Counted from the first letter of the stretch, positions 47,874-58,399 are shown. The stretch is DNA of 64,000 bases from Archegozetes longisetosus (GCA_018873245.2 JAEMBT020000099.1:51868-115867), one strand, 5' to 3'. Notes: generated from the letters alone by a model not told the origin. Program-made: numbers and translations.

Positions 47874-48940
47874 ATGCCAATTAGAGGGCAATCCGAGTTA
47901 TCCACTTCTAGTTCAGAAGTGACTGCTTTGACGGCTAAGGAATTTAAAGATATTGTATCAGATGTAGTCCGTATGTCAATGACTACATCTAGTAGCTTAA
48001 GATTAGAGCCTTTCACAGGTCGCGATACCCGAGAACTCGTAAAGTGGCTACGAGAATTCGAGTATCACGCAGATGCAAATAATTGGGATGATGCTGCTAA
48101 GTTGCGCAAATTTCCCACATATCTTAGAAATTATGGTCTACTGTGGTATGACTAGAATGTTAAGCGTGCAGGCGCAAATGCTCCGACAGATTGGAAAAGC
48201 CTCAAACATCTGATCACCACAGACTTACTTTCTACTAACCACAAAAGCTATTTACACAGCGAGCTAAGGCGTCGCAAGCAAGCTTTAGGCGAAAGCGTTT
48301 ACAATTACATTCTTGCTAAACGAGATTTGTGTCTCGAATTAGATGATAGCATGAATGAAAGCGATATGATGGAGTATATGTATCAGGGAATGAAACCTGA
48401 TATTGCAAAAGTGCTACGGTCTCATGCTCCTAAAACTATGAACGCATTCATAGATAGGGCAAAACAAATAGAACGTGGCATTGAAGAGTGCGAAACTTCT
48501 GGGATTTCCGAAAGTAGGTCGGAAACAGTTATCCACTTTAATGAAAAATTTTGGAGATATGGTAAGAAATCTCACTCATACTTTGAAAAATAATAGCCAT
48601 CAAAATAATGCCTCATACCAGTTAAACAGACAATATAATGGTCAAAATAGTTTTCGTCGTGGCAATCGAAACTGGGACAGGTATGAGACACGCGTAAGTC
48701 GCGATAGCAGATCTTTAAGCCCTAACTATAATAGAAATGGGTTTAACTCTCAAAATACAGAGTTCAGACGCTCTCTACCAAGAGACGATTTTAACTCGAG
48801 GAGAAACACAGCTCCTAAACGAGTTAACTTTAATTTTGATGAAAAATTAACACAAAGTTGAAATATCGAATGTAAAGGTATATGTTATAATTGTCAAGAA
48901 CCTGGACATCATTTACGAAATTGTCCGCATAAACAAGGTA
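47874..48940 (+). pseudogene. gag: gag of the Gypsy element, broken
   Basis: The ATG at 47874 begins a gag-like protein: a Ser/Thr-rich N-terminus, then a retrotransposon gag domain (FTGRDTRELVKWLREFEYHA near 48016) that would form the capsid. A TAG stop lies at 48153-48155, after which the same frame continues to about 48500 (LCLELDDSMNESDMMEYMYQG). A frameshift near 48500 moves to another frame with an Arg/Asn-rich linker, a TGA stop at 48859-48861, and one CCHC zinc knuckle (CYNCQEPGHHLRNC, about 48880-48925) that would bind RNA. Two stops and one shift make it non-functional. Confidence 0.85.
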
Positions 48941-49050
48941 ACCGATCAAGAGAAAACAGTCCTTATCGGTTTAAACAAAGCAATGCAGGACTGAGTCACA
49001 CTGTTCAGCAATCTATACATCCCTACTTACCTAAGTGTAAAAACAAATTA

Positions 49051-49422
49051 ATGTTTGTTTATGTAAAAATAAAAGGGTGTGAAATTTGTTTATTGGTTGA
49101 TACGGGTTCAGAGAATACTATGATTTCTCATGATCTTGCATTAAAACTTGGTCTTAACATTGAAAAGTATACAGGTAGACCAATTACTGGAATTAACTCA
49201 AAGCCTGTAAAAATAAGCGGTCAAGTACAGCTCGATATTATCATCTTTGATGATAAAAAAGAGCGTTCTATACCAATAACTGCTGTTGTTGTTTTAAAAT
49301 TTCACTTGGACCTATTGTTAGGATATGACTTTCATCTTGCATCTAAATCGGTGATCGATATCTATAATAATAATATTGTGTTTAATTCTGCAGCATTCAA
49401 GGCGAATCTTAGACAAGGCTGA
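49051..49422 (+). pseudogene. Aspartic protease domain of the Gypsy element
   Basis: In the same frame as the zinc knuckle, LLVDTGSENTMIS (about 49091-49129) is the active-site motif of retroelement aspartic proteases. A hydrophobic LLLGYDF segment (about 49312-49335) matches the conserved second motif. The frame closes at 49420-49422 while an overlapping frame (from 49376) carries on into the Cys-rich insert, so either a frameshift mutation or a programmed shift lies in the overlap. The open part itself is intact. Confidence 0.8.
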
Positions 49423-50332
49423 AGAGAAGGCGGAGAGCATAATAACGGTTTTGAACCGCCTATGTAAATTTTGTCTCACCATTGGCTGTTTATCTGGAGA
49501 GCAATGCCTTAGAAGGCAGTCTTATATAACCAACCACGGGAACTATAAAGATAAAGTCGTAAGTAGGTATACAAACGTTTTAATCCTGTGTGGTGAGTAC
49601 ACTCTTCTTTGCATGGATAATGAAGAAAGACTCAAAAAAGAGGAACCTAAGCCTATAGAGCCTAATAAACCATTGGATGAATACTTTCTTACTAAAGACG
49701 ATATTAAGAAATCTGCTGAATATCTATATAAGCAAATCTATGCACGGGCTATAGACAGTAATAACCCTTTAAATGTAATTCATTTTTATGAAAATCTTTG
49801 CAAATATTGCAACCATTACAAATGCTGTGACGAGACTACAACTTGCATATACGACCCGATATGTGCCGAAAGCGCAAATTATCAAAAAATCAAGGAATAT
49901 GAAAAAGAGAGAATTGAAAACAAAATAACTGAATTTATAAACGAATGGCAAATTCCAAAGGAAGTTATCGATCGTTATCGCAACTCGATGAATACAATAG
50001 GTCCTTATCATGATAATGCGAAGAGAACAATGAATTTTGCTAACCCCTCATTTGATCTTTCTGAATTCCTGACTAACGATAAACTTGATGACACTCAAAA
50101 CAATCATTTTGATAATGAGTTTGAAGATATAGAGTTACAAAGCCTCAGTAGCGACTCAATAACCAACTTTAACTTAGAAGCATTATACGAAGATATTGAT
50201 ATTTTGAGTTCTATGATGGATCCTCTGTTATATGATGCAAATATAGCAGGAAGTGATTTCAACACAGAACTAAATGAGAAAGACGAGATCGCTAGAAATG
50301 TTGCTACAAGTAATGCTAACGAGCTAAACTGA
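49376..50332 (+). CDS. Cys-rich insert between protease and RT, part 1
   Basis: 318 codons not explained by standard Gypsy domains. Two Cys clusters are visible: LCKFC (49460-49474) with more Cys after it, and LCKYCNHYKCC (49796-49830) followed by two further Cys. The second cluster is preceded by LNVIHFYEN and followed about 50 residues later by IPKEVIDRYR. The C-terminal third is acidic and Ser/Asp-rich. The order suggests a zinc-binding module, one copy of a repeated unit continued at 50590-51540. I do not recognise the family. Confidence 0.6.
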   Translation: MCLILQHSRRILDKAEEKAESIITVLNRLCKFCLTIGCLSGEQCLRRQSYITNHGNYKDKVVSRYTNVLILCGEYTLLCMDNEERLKKEEPKPIEPNKPLDEYFLTKDDIKKSAEYLYKQIYARAIDSNNPLNVIHFYENLCKYCNHYKCCDETTTCIYDPICAESANYQKIKEYEKERIENKITEFINEWQIPKEVIDRYRNSMNTIGPYHDNAKRTMNFANPSFDLSEFLTNDKLDDTQNNHFDNEFEDIELQSLSSDSITNFNLEALYEDIDILSSMMDPLLYDANIAGSDFNTELNEKDEIARNVATSNANELN

Positions 50333-50357
50333 AAACTTATATGAATGTAGCAAAACT

Positions 50358-50728
50358 TTGAATAAAGAAACTTCAAATATATATTCAGACTCATTACAAG
50401 AAGTTATGGACCATATTAATGATTTAAATTATCATTATGAGTGTAATGCAGGATTTTCTTATGATGCTGATTGTAGTAGTCCCATTGATTCGGGCGACAG
50501 TAGTCTTTTCGATTCTGATGATGAATTAGAAGAGAACAATAAAGACTATCCAAAGACTATATATTCAAGGCAAGCTAATTATATCCAGAAGGGAAATGAT
50601 TCTCTTATTGATGATATGAAGTTCGCAGCTGATCGATTTGAGCTATTGATAGCATTAGCTAAGCTAAAGACAAATGATATACTCAACATCTTTTATTATT
50701 TCGATCAACTTTGTATTCGATGTAATAT
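50358..50728 (+). CDS. Cys-rich insert between protease and RT, part 2 (interrupted)
   Basis: This frame opens 26 bp after the end of the preceding one, so a frameshift separates them. An acidic segment is followed by LNIFYYFDQLCIRCN (up to 50726), which parallels LNVIHFYENLCKYCN of part 1. The MITE insertion begins within the next codons. The module resumes after the MITE at 51325. Confidence 0.55.
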
Positions 50729-51324
50729 ACACCTGACGCAGAAATTAGGTTGACTCGCAAAATCTTTATAACTTTTGACTGGATGAACCTATTTTCAAAA
50801 TTTTTCCACTAAATTAATCAAGAATAAATGTAGTTTTTTAAAATGTAATGTAAATGTGATTTAATTTTTTCAAACCACTATAACTTTTTTATCTTGCTGA
50901 ATATTCAAATTTCCTTCAAATCATAGAAATTACATTTATTTTTCGTTAATTTGGTGAAAAAATTTTGAAAATCGGATTAAAAAGTCAAAAGTGATAAAGA
51001 TTTTGCGAGTCAACATAATTTCTGTTGCAAATCACTTGCCACGTTGACTCGCAAAATCTTTATAACTATTGACTGGATTAACCGATTTTGAAAATTTTTT
51101 CACCAAGTTAACGAAAAATAAATGTAATTTCTATGATTTGAAGGAAATTTGAATATTTAGCAAGATAAAAAGTTATAGTGGTTTGAAAAATTAAATCACA
51201 TTTACATTACATTTTAAGAAATTACATTTATTCTTGATTGATTTGGTGGAAAATTTTCAAAATCGGTTAATCCAGTCAAAAGTTATAAAGATTTTGCGAG
51301 TCAACCAATTTCTGCGTCAGGTGT
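50729..51324. mobile_element. Double-palindrome MITE inserted in the Gypsy pol region
   Basis: 596 bp without coding capacity. The outer arms begin ACACCTGACGCAGAAATT and are inverted copies of about 275 bp. Each arm is itself a palindrome bounded by GTTGACTCGCAAAATCTTTA, giving four copies of that string (about 50749, complement near 51010, 51044, complement near 51300). The flanks ATGTAATAT (50720-50728) and ATGTCATTT (51325-51333) agree at 7 of 9 positions and look like a diverged target duplication. The insertion postdates the Gypsy element. Confidence 0.8.
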
Positions 51325-51331
51325 ATGTCAT

Positions 51332-51775
51332 TTGAAACTAAACGGCGAGATAGGAAAAAGTTGTGACCTTTCTAAATACTCACGCTTAGAAAATACTAAT
51401 AAGCCTTATGCACAGTATGATCCATTTCGAGTATGGCGTGAAATGAACACCTTAATGCATCAATTTATTGTCAGCAGTAACATTCCTTTGAATATCGTGG
51501 AATCTTATCGACACAATGGACCAATACGTGATTGTCCTTTATACACGTTGAAATTGGAAACCAAAGGTCGATGGTCACCCTCTGATGGAAGATGGGTAGA
51601 CAATAAAACCGGAAGGCCTATACAAATTCCTGTTGCTAGCGGCTTTATGGACACTGGTCCGGAGATTGATGATGTGATGCAGGATCAATTATCAGATTTA
51701 ATGAATGAATTTGCAGATATGTTAGCTTTCGATCCAACGAATATCGGAACTTGCAAAATAATCAAACAAAATTGA
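51332..51775 (+). pseudogene. Cys-rich insert part 3 and start of the RT region
   Basis: 147 codons open after the MITE. The early part continues the module, with a Cys and then IPLNIVESYR (about 51484-51513) parallel to IPKEVIDRYR of the first module. Later residues, such as LSDLMNEFADMLAFDP, match the region that precedes Gypsy reverse transcriptases. It closes at 51773-51775; the RT fingers continue in other frames. Confidence 0.6.
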
Positions 51776-51779
51776 TACT

Positions 51780-53457
51780 GGAGATCACCCACCAAACATC
51801 TAAACCCATACATACATGCTGCACCTCTTCGAGAGAAAATAAAACAAGTTCAAGAACTTCTCGATATGGGCATAATAGTTCGGTCAAAGTCCCCTTGGGA
51901 GTTCCCCAGTAGTTCTAAGTGATAAAAAGGACGGAACAAAACGCATGTGCGTCGATAATCGGAAGTTAAATAGTATAACTAAGAGTGATGTATACCCTCT
52001 TCCTTCAATAAGCGTTGCATTAAGCAGTTTACAAGGAGCAAAATATTTTTCATCATTCGATCTTAATTGTGGTTACCATCAAATAGAGATAGATAAAAAA
52101 GGATTGTGAGAAGACTGCATTTATAACTCAAGACGGGTTATTTGAATATACAAAAATGAATTTCGGATGGAAGACTGCTCCGGCCTGTTTTGCACGAGCT
52201 ATGGATATAACTCTAAGTAATTTGAAATATTCATCAGTCTTAGTTTACTTAGATGATATACTGGTATTCAGCAAAGACTTTTCAAGTCATCTTAAACACA
52301 TCCGCGAAGTATTACAAAGACTTAAATCTGCTGGATTTACAATCAAACCAAATAAATGCTCTTTGGCCATGGAATCAGTCAAGTTTTTGGGACATGTAGA
52401 CTCAACTGGAATTCGAACAGATCCTGATAAAATAAAGGGAATAACAAATTTTCCTATACCAAAAACTTTAACTCAAGTACGAGGATTTATTGGTCGAGCA
52501 TCTTATTATCGAAAGTTTATACCATATTTTTCTGAGGTCGCTGAACCATTGACTCGACTTACAAAGAAGCATATGAGGTTTCAATGGGGACCAGAACAAA
52601 TGCAAGCTTTTACACAATTGAAAACTCTTCTAAGTAGTGAACCGGTTTTAACACACTTCGATAGTAAGAAACCTTTAGAGGTACGTTGTGACGCTAGCTT
52701 TATAGGAATAGGTGCTGAACTGGTTCAACTTGAAGAACTAGGTTGGAAACTAGTAGCAAATGCAAGTCGTTTGCTAAGTGAAGCAGAACGCAACTATTGC
52801 ACCTCTGAGCGAGAATGTCTTGCTATTGTATATGCTACTGATAAATTTGCACCTTACATACATGGGTTGAAATTCACAGTAGTAACTGATCATTTAAGCC
52901 TAAAATGGTTAACAGAAAAGTCAACGCTCTCTCCTCGTTTAATACGATGGGCTTTACATCTTCAAAAATACGACTTTGATGTTGTATACCGCAGCGGTCG
53001 GTTAATGAAGGACGCTGATGCTCTAAGTAGGTGTCCTGTGGATCCTCCTGAAAATATAATTGAAAATACTGAAAGATATGCCATGGCTAGTATATCGCAA
53101 TCAGAAGACGAGCAAGACGTGTCTTCTGATGTTTCACGTTTTAATATGATAAATATGTCTAAACTGCAAAGAGAGGATAAATTCTTCGGTACCATTATAA
53201 AACCACTTGAATCAGATGAATCGAGTTGTTATGAACTGGAGTATGTACTAAAAGATAATATACTTTTCTTTGCCGATCCTATTAGTCGGTTGCGAAGTAA
53301 ATTGTTAATCTGTATACCTGAGTCGCTCTTGCACGAGCTTTTTATTCTTTTCATGATGATTACATGTCAGCACACTTGGGTATCAATAAAACAAAGGCAA
53401 AAATTAAAGAACGATTTTTCTGGCCAAATATGGATCAGGATATTGAATATTATGTAA
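51780..53457 (+). pseudogene. pol: Reverse transcriptase and RNase H of the Gypsy element, broken
   Basis: The fingers region reads in short pieces with breaks near 51910 and 52105 (motifs PLREKIKQVQELLDMGI and RMCVDNRKLN visible). From 52156 a 433-codon frame is open. It holds the palm motif VYLDDILVF (Asp pair at 52252-52257), the thumb with FLGH and RGFIGRASYYRKFI, then RNase H with EVRCDAS, ERECLAIVYA and VVTDHLSLKWL. The frame ends in the integrase zinc-finger region, where a shift near 53340 leaves the HHCC pattern in another frame. It would copy RNA into DNA if intact; the breaks make it inactive. Confidence 0.88.
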
Positions 53458-53470
53458 AATCATGCGTTGA

Positions 53471-54720
53471 TTGTCAAACAAGAAAACCCCAAACCTTCAA
53501 AAAGTAGGTTTATTGGTCCCAGTTAAAGTGGGAGGGCCATTTGAAAAATGGGGAATTGACATTTTAGGACCATTTCCAGTCTCAGACAACGGCAATAATA
53601 ACATAATAGTAGCAACTGAATATATGACGAAATTTGCTGAAACTAAGGCTGTGCCAAAAGCTGATAAATGGCAAGTCGCAAAGTTTATCGATGAGCAAAT
53701 CATCTTCAAGCATGGAGCTCCATATAGTATTGTTACAGATCAAGGAAAAGTATTTTCGAGCAATTTGTGTAAACAGATATATGAAAATCATGAAATCGCT
53801 CACATTCGCACTTCCAGTTATCATCCACAAGCAAATGGGCTTGTGGAACGATTAAATAAAACATTAGCAGAAATGATTTCTCATTATGTAGCAGACAAAC
53901 AATCTGATTGGGATAAGTTTTTACTGCATGTAACATTCGCTTATAACACAAGCGTTCAACAAAGTACACATTACTCTCCCTTCGTTTTAACTTATGCGAG
54001 AGGACCTATATTCCCAGCAGAGATAACAATGGGAAGACCGTCTTTGGGTGTTTCTGATGTTGATCAGTATGTTGCACTCAGAGACAAATATATCAAAAAT
54101 GCGCGTGAATTAGCCCGTAAATATATAACGGACTCTCAAGTGCGAAATACAAAGCATTACAATAAACGACGAAGAGAAGTAACCTTCAAAATTGGACAAT
54201 TGGTTCTAGTTTTTAACCCTCGTAGATATAAGGGTAAATCAGAAAAGCTTTTACATCAATTCTATGGACCGTATAAAATTCTTGACCAAATAGATCCGGT
54301 CACTTATTCAGTCGAATCAATAAGAGATAAATATGAAACAATGAACGTACATGTTTCAAGGATGAAACCATTTTATGATAGAACAGAACTTTTTAACCCA
54401 ACTGGGTTCACATCATTTGAAATGGGGTCGGATGATTATGAACTATACCCTGAAGGGATAGATATGGATGAAGATTTAAATTTAAATGAAACATCGGGTA
54501 CAATAAGAACAACGCCTGTGGAAAATAACTTAATGGAGAAGGACCAAATCGAAAATAGTGAAACTGAAGAAGAAAGTCAAATCCTAGACTTATCTGATAA
54601 TTATTCAGATGCAACAGAAATTGACGATCAATGGTTAAGCATAGATCGAGATCCTCTAATTATATTACCACGATTACAGGACATAAATACTGATATAACC
54701 GACAGACCTCTAAGAAGATC
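53471..54720 (+). pseudogene. pol: Integrase of the Gypsy element (open, but cut off from the zinc finger)
   Basis: The long frame 53471-55756 begins with the integrase linker and catalytic core. The DDE residues are visible in WGIDILGPF (about 53550), IVTDQGKVF (about 53730) and GLVERLNKTL (about 53840). A GPY/F-type C-terminal segment (HQFYGPYKIL and NVHVSRMKPF) follows at about 54255-54370, then an acidic linker. Upstream the HHCC zinc finger is in a different frame. It inserts the cDNA into the genome in intact relatives. The same frame continues without stop into envelope unit 1. Confidence 0.85.
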
Positions 54721-54739
54721 AGAACGTATAAGACGACCA

Positions 54740-56130
54740 GTCGATAGATTTGGTTTTGCAGCAACAAGTATACTGTTCTTAATGATGATTTTACTGTGTT
54801 CCTGTTTTGTAGAGTCTGCCTTGACTAAAATATCGCCAGTTTTGTGGCGTAAATCTGACAAACCTGTCATTGCTGGAATAAACCGAGTAATTATGAAAAT
54901 TCATTATGACTCACCGTGTGTTGTATTTAGAAATCCCATATTTGAAATCAGTAATCAAACTGAGTTATTAAATTGGTGCAATAATGCTTATATTGAAGAT
55001 TTTATAAGACCCGTAAAAAGTTTCTGCAATAGTACACTCATCTCCAGTAAACAGGATTTAGTTGTTCACAGGGAGAAACGTTTTATTTTCGCCGCATTTT
55101 TATTAGCAGTAGTAGTTGTCACTTCAATCACTACCATAGGCGTCTCTACTGCATCACTAGTTCAAAGTTCCCGTACGGCTGAAGAGCTAGAAACAATTAA
55201 GAGAAAGCAAGAAGAGATGTTGATGGAGGCAGAATATTTCAAGCGAAATCAGATGAAAATCCAAAAGATACTTCAAACATTACAAAATGAAATAAGTGAA
55301 ATAGGAGTAGCAGTACAAGATCTTACAGCTTCTTTCAGGACTTTGCAAGAAAATTTGCCGAAGGCAATGCATATAGTTGCAAATTTGGCATCAAAGTTCA
55401 TGTTAACAAAGGATAGATTAAAAGATATTTCACGAAAATGGAAAAATGGAACAGTGGATGAAAAATTATTTGAAATATTTAATATAACCCTTCCTTGTGA
55501 TTGTCCGTTAAACTTAGCCAGAGCCAAGTCATGCACAATAGATGAAAGCCGCTCTCTTGCTTCAATGGAGTTTGAAGCTTACACTAAAAGGAAAGGAACA
55601 AATACAATGGAAGCTGATCCATTTGTCTTATACACTCAAAATAATGGTAAACTTTGTTCTGTCGAATATGTCGGACCAAAAATGGTAATTTATGACACTG
55701 CTCGAGACTGTGTAACCGCATTGCATCAGATTAGGTTAGGTCTTCACGAAACTTGATTCTTAAAATAAAGATCTATAATCGAACTTTGAAATGTCCTGAT
55801 TTTGCTTTTGCTATACCCACTAGTGTTCCGTTTAGCATTAATTCAATAACTTACGAGTCCTCTCTTGTAAGTGTGCAAAATACTTTAAGTATGATGCCAG
55901 CTTGGGGTCAAAGAATCAATTTCCATCTTATGCCGTCTTTACACGAACTAAATTTAACGGAAATTGCAAAACAAAATAATGCAGAAATAAGTAAAATCCA
56001 GTTTTGTAACCGTAAAAATTCCATTGAGATAAACAATCAATCAAGTACTTTCATCTCTTATATCATAATCATTATCGTCCTTTTAATAGGATTAACTGTT
56101 TATTATAAAAGAAAACGTTCTAATTCAGTT
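54740..56130 (+). pseudogene. env: Envelope-like unit 1 of the Gypsy element, split by a frameshift
   Basis: The unit is in frame with integrase. A hydrophobic leader (about 54754-54816) is followed by a domain with SPC, NWC (54974-54979) and FIRPVKSFC landmarks, a furin-type site REKR (55070-55081), a hydrophobic Ala/Val/Gly-rich segment like a fusion peptide, and a long heptad-repeat helix (about 55180-55390). A Cys-rich part then reaches the stop at 55754-55756. The rest of the ectodomain and a membrane anchor (ISYIIIIIVLLIGLTVYY, about 56056-56108) lie in the next frame. This is a class-I-fusion-like design. The frameshift means this copy makes no anchored product. Confidence 0.75.
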
Positions 56131-56289
56131 GATATAGCTAACGTGCAAGCCTTTGAACTTAAACGACGTGCTCGTAACTCTAATATTGTAACTGAAACTC
56201 AATCATTAGTTTCTGATGAGGAATCCGACGAAGAAGCTGATAATAAATCAAATATATCGCAGACAATAACCCCAACTCCTCTTCGGAAA

Positions 56290-57021
56290 ACCAAGCGAGT
56301 TTTGTTCTTAATGATTATAACCTTATCAATTACACCAGCTAATGCTTTTGATTATAACTATATGGTGATATTCATAAAATTTCAATCGCCATGCAATAAA
56401 TTACTCCTGAATAACAAAACTATTCCGACACAAATTATATGGTGTCAAAATCAGTTTGAACTCTATTTTATAAAGCCTGTTAGCACGTTTTGTAAAATAG
56501 ACAACGATATTCTAGCTATACACAAACGACTATATTATGCAGAGTTTAACAGACAAAAACGATCGTATAGTCCAAACAACCCAAACAATGAACTAGACAA
56601 TTACCTAGCAACTACAATAGTTTCGTCATTCGCCGTTCTAAAAGATATTATAAACACTATTGGAAGAAAATGGTCTCAAAATAAATTAGATTCAAGACTA
56701 TTTGAAAACTCGCACTTCCAAATAAAATTTCCTTCGAACGTGTCTCTAGAAATGTTCAAACCACATTTGTGCATTGCGGACTTTCAATTAAATACAATTA
56801 TCTTAATGCTGCATAAAAACTCTGAACATATATGGTTAAAGAAATGTGTTATTCTTTTTGGAGTTATAACTACTATTATTGTACTCCTATTATGTAACGG
56901 AGTACTGAAACTTATGAAGTTGCGCAGGAAAATGCACCAGAGTTATAAGGTCTTTTATGATAGAAAAATCAGTGACTCATCGGCGGAGATGGGCTTTCCT
57001 TTACCTCCATTTCCCCTATAG
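56290..57021 (+). pseudogene. env: Envelope-like unit 2, shortened paralogue of unit 1
   Basis: The unit continues in the same frame as the anchor of unit 1 (422-codon frame 55753-57021). A new hydrophobic leader (about 56299-56345) is followed by SPC, IWC (Trp-Cys at 56440-56445) and FIKPVSTFC, matching the landmarks of unit 1. An RQKR site lies at 56551-56562. The fusion-peptide-like and long heptad regions are missing or reduced; a hydrophobic anchor (about 56850-56905) and a short basic tail with PLPPFPL complete it. It looks like a duplicated envelope that lost its helical core. Whether it was ever functional is unknown. Confidence 0.65.
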
Positions 57022-57091
57022 CTTCAACTCGAATCATAAGATTAAAACGACTGATGTAAAAATGAATAAAACTTTGTTTCTACGAAACAAC

Positions 57092-57345
57092 TTAATAACT
57101 GCATTACCGATAAACAAACGTTTGATAGAGGAATATTCATTTTAATCACTCTCATTTTGATAAATTGGTAAGATAAAGTATATTTAAAACAGTATGGAAG
57201 AATATATACTACTTTGGCAACAAGTATATGGTTGAATTTATTTTATTAGGGCATGACATATTGAAACCTTTCTCAAGGTCATCCAAGGTCAAAAATCTGA
57301 ATTGGGTTATTTGTAGACGTAGAAGAGATCTGTGAATCATTTGAT
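57092..57345 (+). repeat. Partial or diverged 3' LTR
   Basis: It is similar to 46900-47145 of the 5' LTR in the same orientation, including TACTACTTTGGCAACAAGTA and a perfect AGGTCATCCAAGGTCA at 57276-57291. After about 57345 similarity to the 5' LTR is lost; the downstream half (with the polyadenylation signal) is not recognised. Either the LTR was truncated or the two have diverged beyond recognition by eye. Confidence 0.55.
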
Positions 57346-57995
57346 TCAAGGCGAAAATTCGAGTAAAATTATAACATTTAATTATTTATGTAGAAAAATG
57401 TAATATCCACGAAAATAAACTTCTCTTAGCCAAGTAATTACTTGTTTCCATCCGCTACCATAAGGATTTGGAGGCTGTCAGCGGATATCGGGCAAGTTTT
57501 ATTTTCCCTGAGGTGCCCGTCCCTTACTCAGGGTATGAAACAGCTTTTATTTTTCTAAACAATAAAATAAATCATCAAAGATATTATGGCACACTTACAA
57601 AGCCGACAAATTTTCATAAAAAAAACATTAAAACAGTGAAACAACAAACATCTCGAACCTGACTTTATCCATACACATCTTGGAACTTTCTAATCATTTT
57701 CATATCGTTTTTTGTGGATATCTCAGGAATTTTTTAACAAAGCAACAAATATAGCATCGTTGAACTCATCTTTTAATATCGAATTGAATGACATTAAGGT
57801 TGTATGTCTCCGCCCACAAATAATCAAAATCTATTATTTGACCTTAAATGACCTTGAGGTCAGTATCGATGTTTGTTTCGATGACAAGTTCAATGATGTA
57901 CTAAGGGTGTCACACCTTCATTCGTCTCGTGTTTAACAATAAAATTAACAGTGCACGGGGTAAAACTGTTCCATATCTGATTAAAAACTTTTCAA
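57346..57995. other. Interval between the Gypsy element and the mariner fragment
   Basis: Contains a TGACCTTAAATGACCT direct repeat (57839-57854) and a CGTCTCGTGTTTAACAAT-type end, both similar to parts of the 8045-9177 element. Open frames at 57468-57662 and 57712-57936 have no recognised domain. Confidence 0.35.
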
Positions 57996-58397
57996 AGTCC
58001 TCCAATTGTGGTAACCTTTGACTTGAACAGTTCCTGTTTTAACCGATTTACTGATGCTACACTAATACCATATTTATTTGACATAGCATTTTGTGATATT
58101 GGGTTTGGGACATACTTATTTTGCAATTTTCTTAACCATTTCTTTAGTTCTTACAAAACACTTATTCTTTCGTTCCGTTATTTCAGTACCCGAAACACGT
58201 GCAATTCTCATTTCGCCGATACTATTGATAACGTTATAAATTGTTCTTTCGTATACACAATGTCCGGCATCTTTGAGTTTATCTCTTATTATTTTACGGC
58301 TTTTAATTTCTTTGAAAAAAAGTATAATGAGTGATTCAAATCCAGATTTTAATATTTTTGGCATATCTAAAAGTTTTGGATAAAACTTTACGATCAT
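57996..58397 (-). pseudogene. Mariner/Tc1-like transposase N-terminal fragment
   Basis: Open on the minus strand from 58397 to 58116, then, after a frame break, to about 57996. The second part contains NPISQNAMSNKYGISVASVN, a helix-turn-helix motif typical of the second DNA-binding subdomain of Tc1/mariner transposases. The preceding basic part would be the first subdomain. The DDE/D catalytic domain is absent. It is not clear whether it belongs to the same family as the 6902-7810 remnant. Confidence 0.55.
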
Positions 58398-58399
58398 AA

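Larger units (their letters stand above)
46890..57340 (+). mobile_element. Errantivirus-like Ty3/Gypsy retrotransposon with tandem envelope units
   Basis: The order is LTR, primer binding site, gag, protease, Cys-rich insert, RT, RNase H, integrase, envelope unit 1, envelope unit 2, partial LTR. This protein order (RT before integrase) defines Ty3/Gypsy; the envelope after integrase makes it errantivirus-like. Length is about 10.4 kb, including a 596-bp MITE insertion. Every gene has at least one stop or frameshift, so the copy is inactive. A related but much more decayed fragment lies at 37555-39340. Confidence 0.88.
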
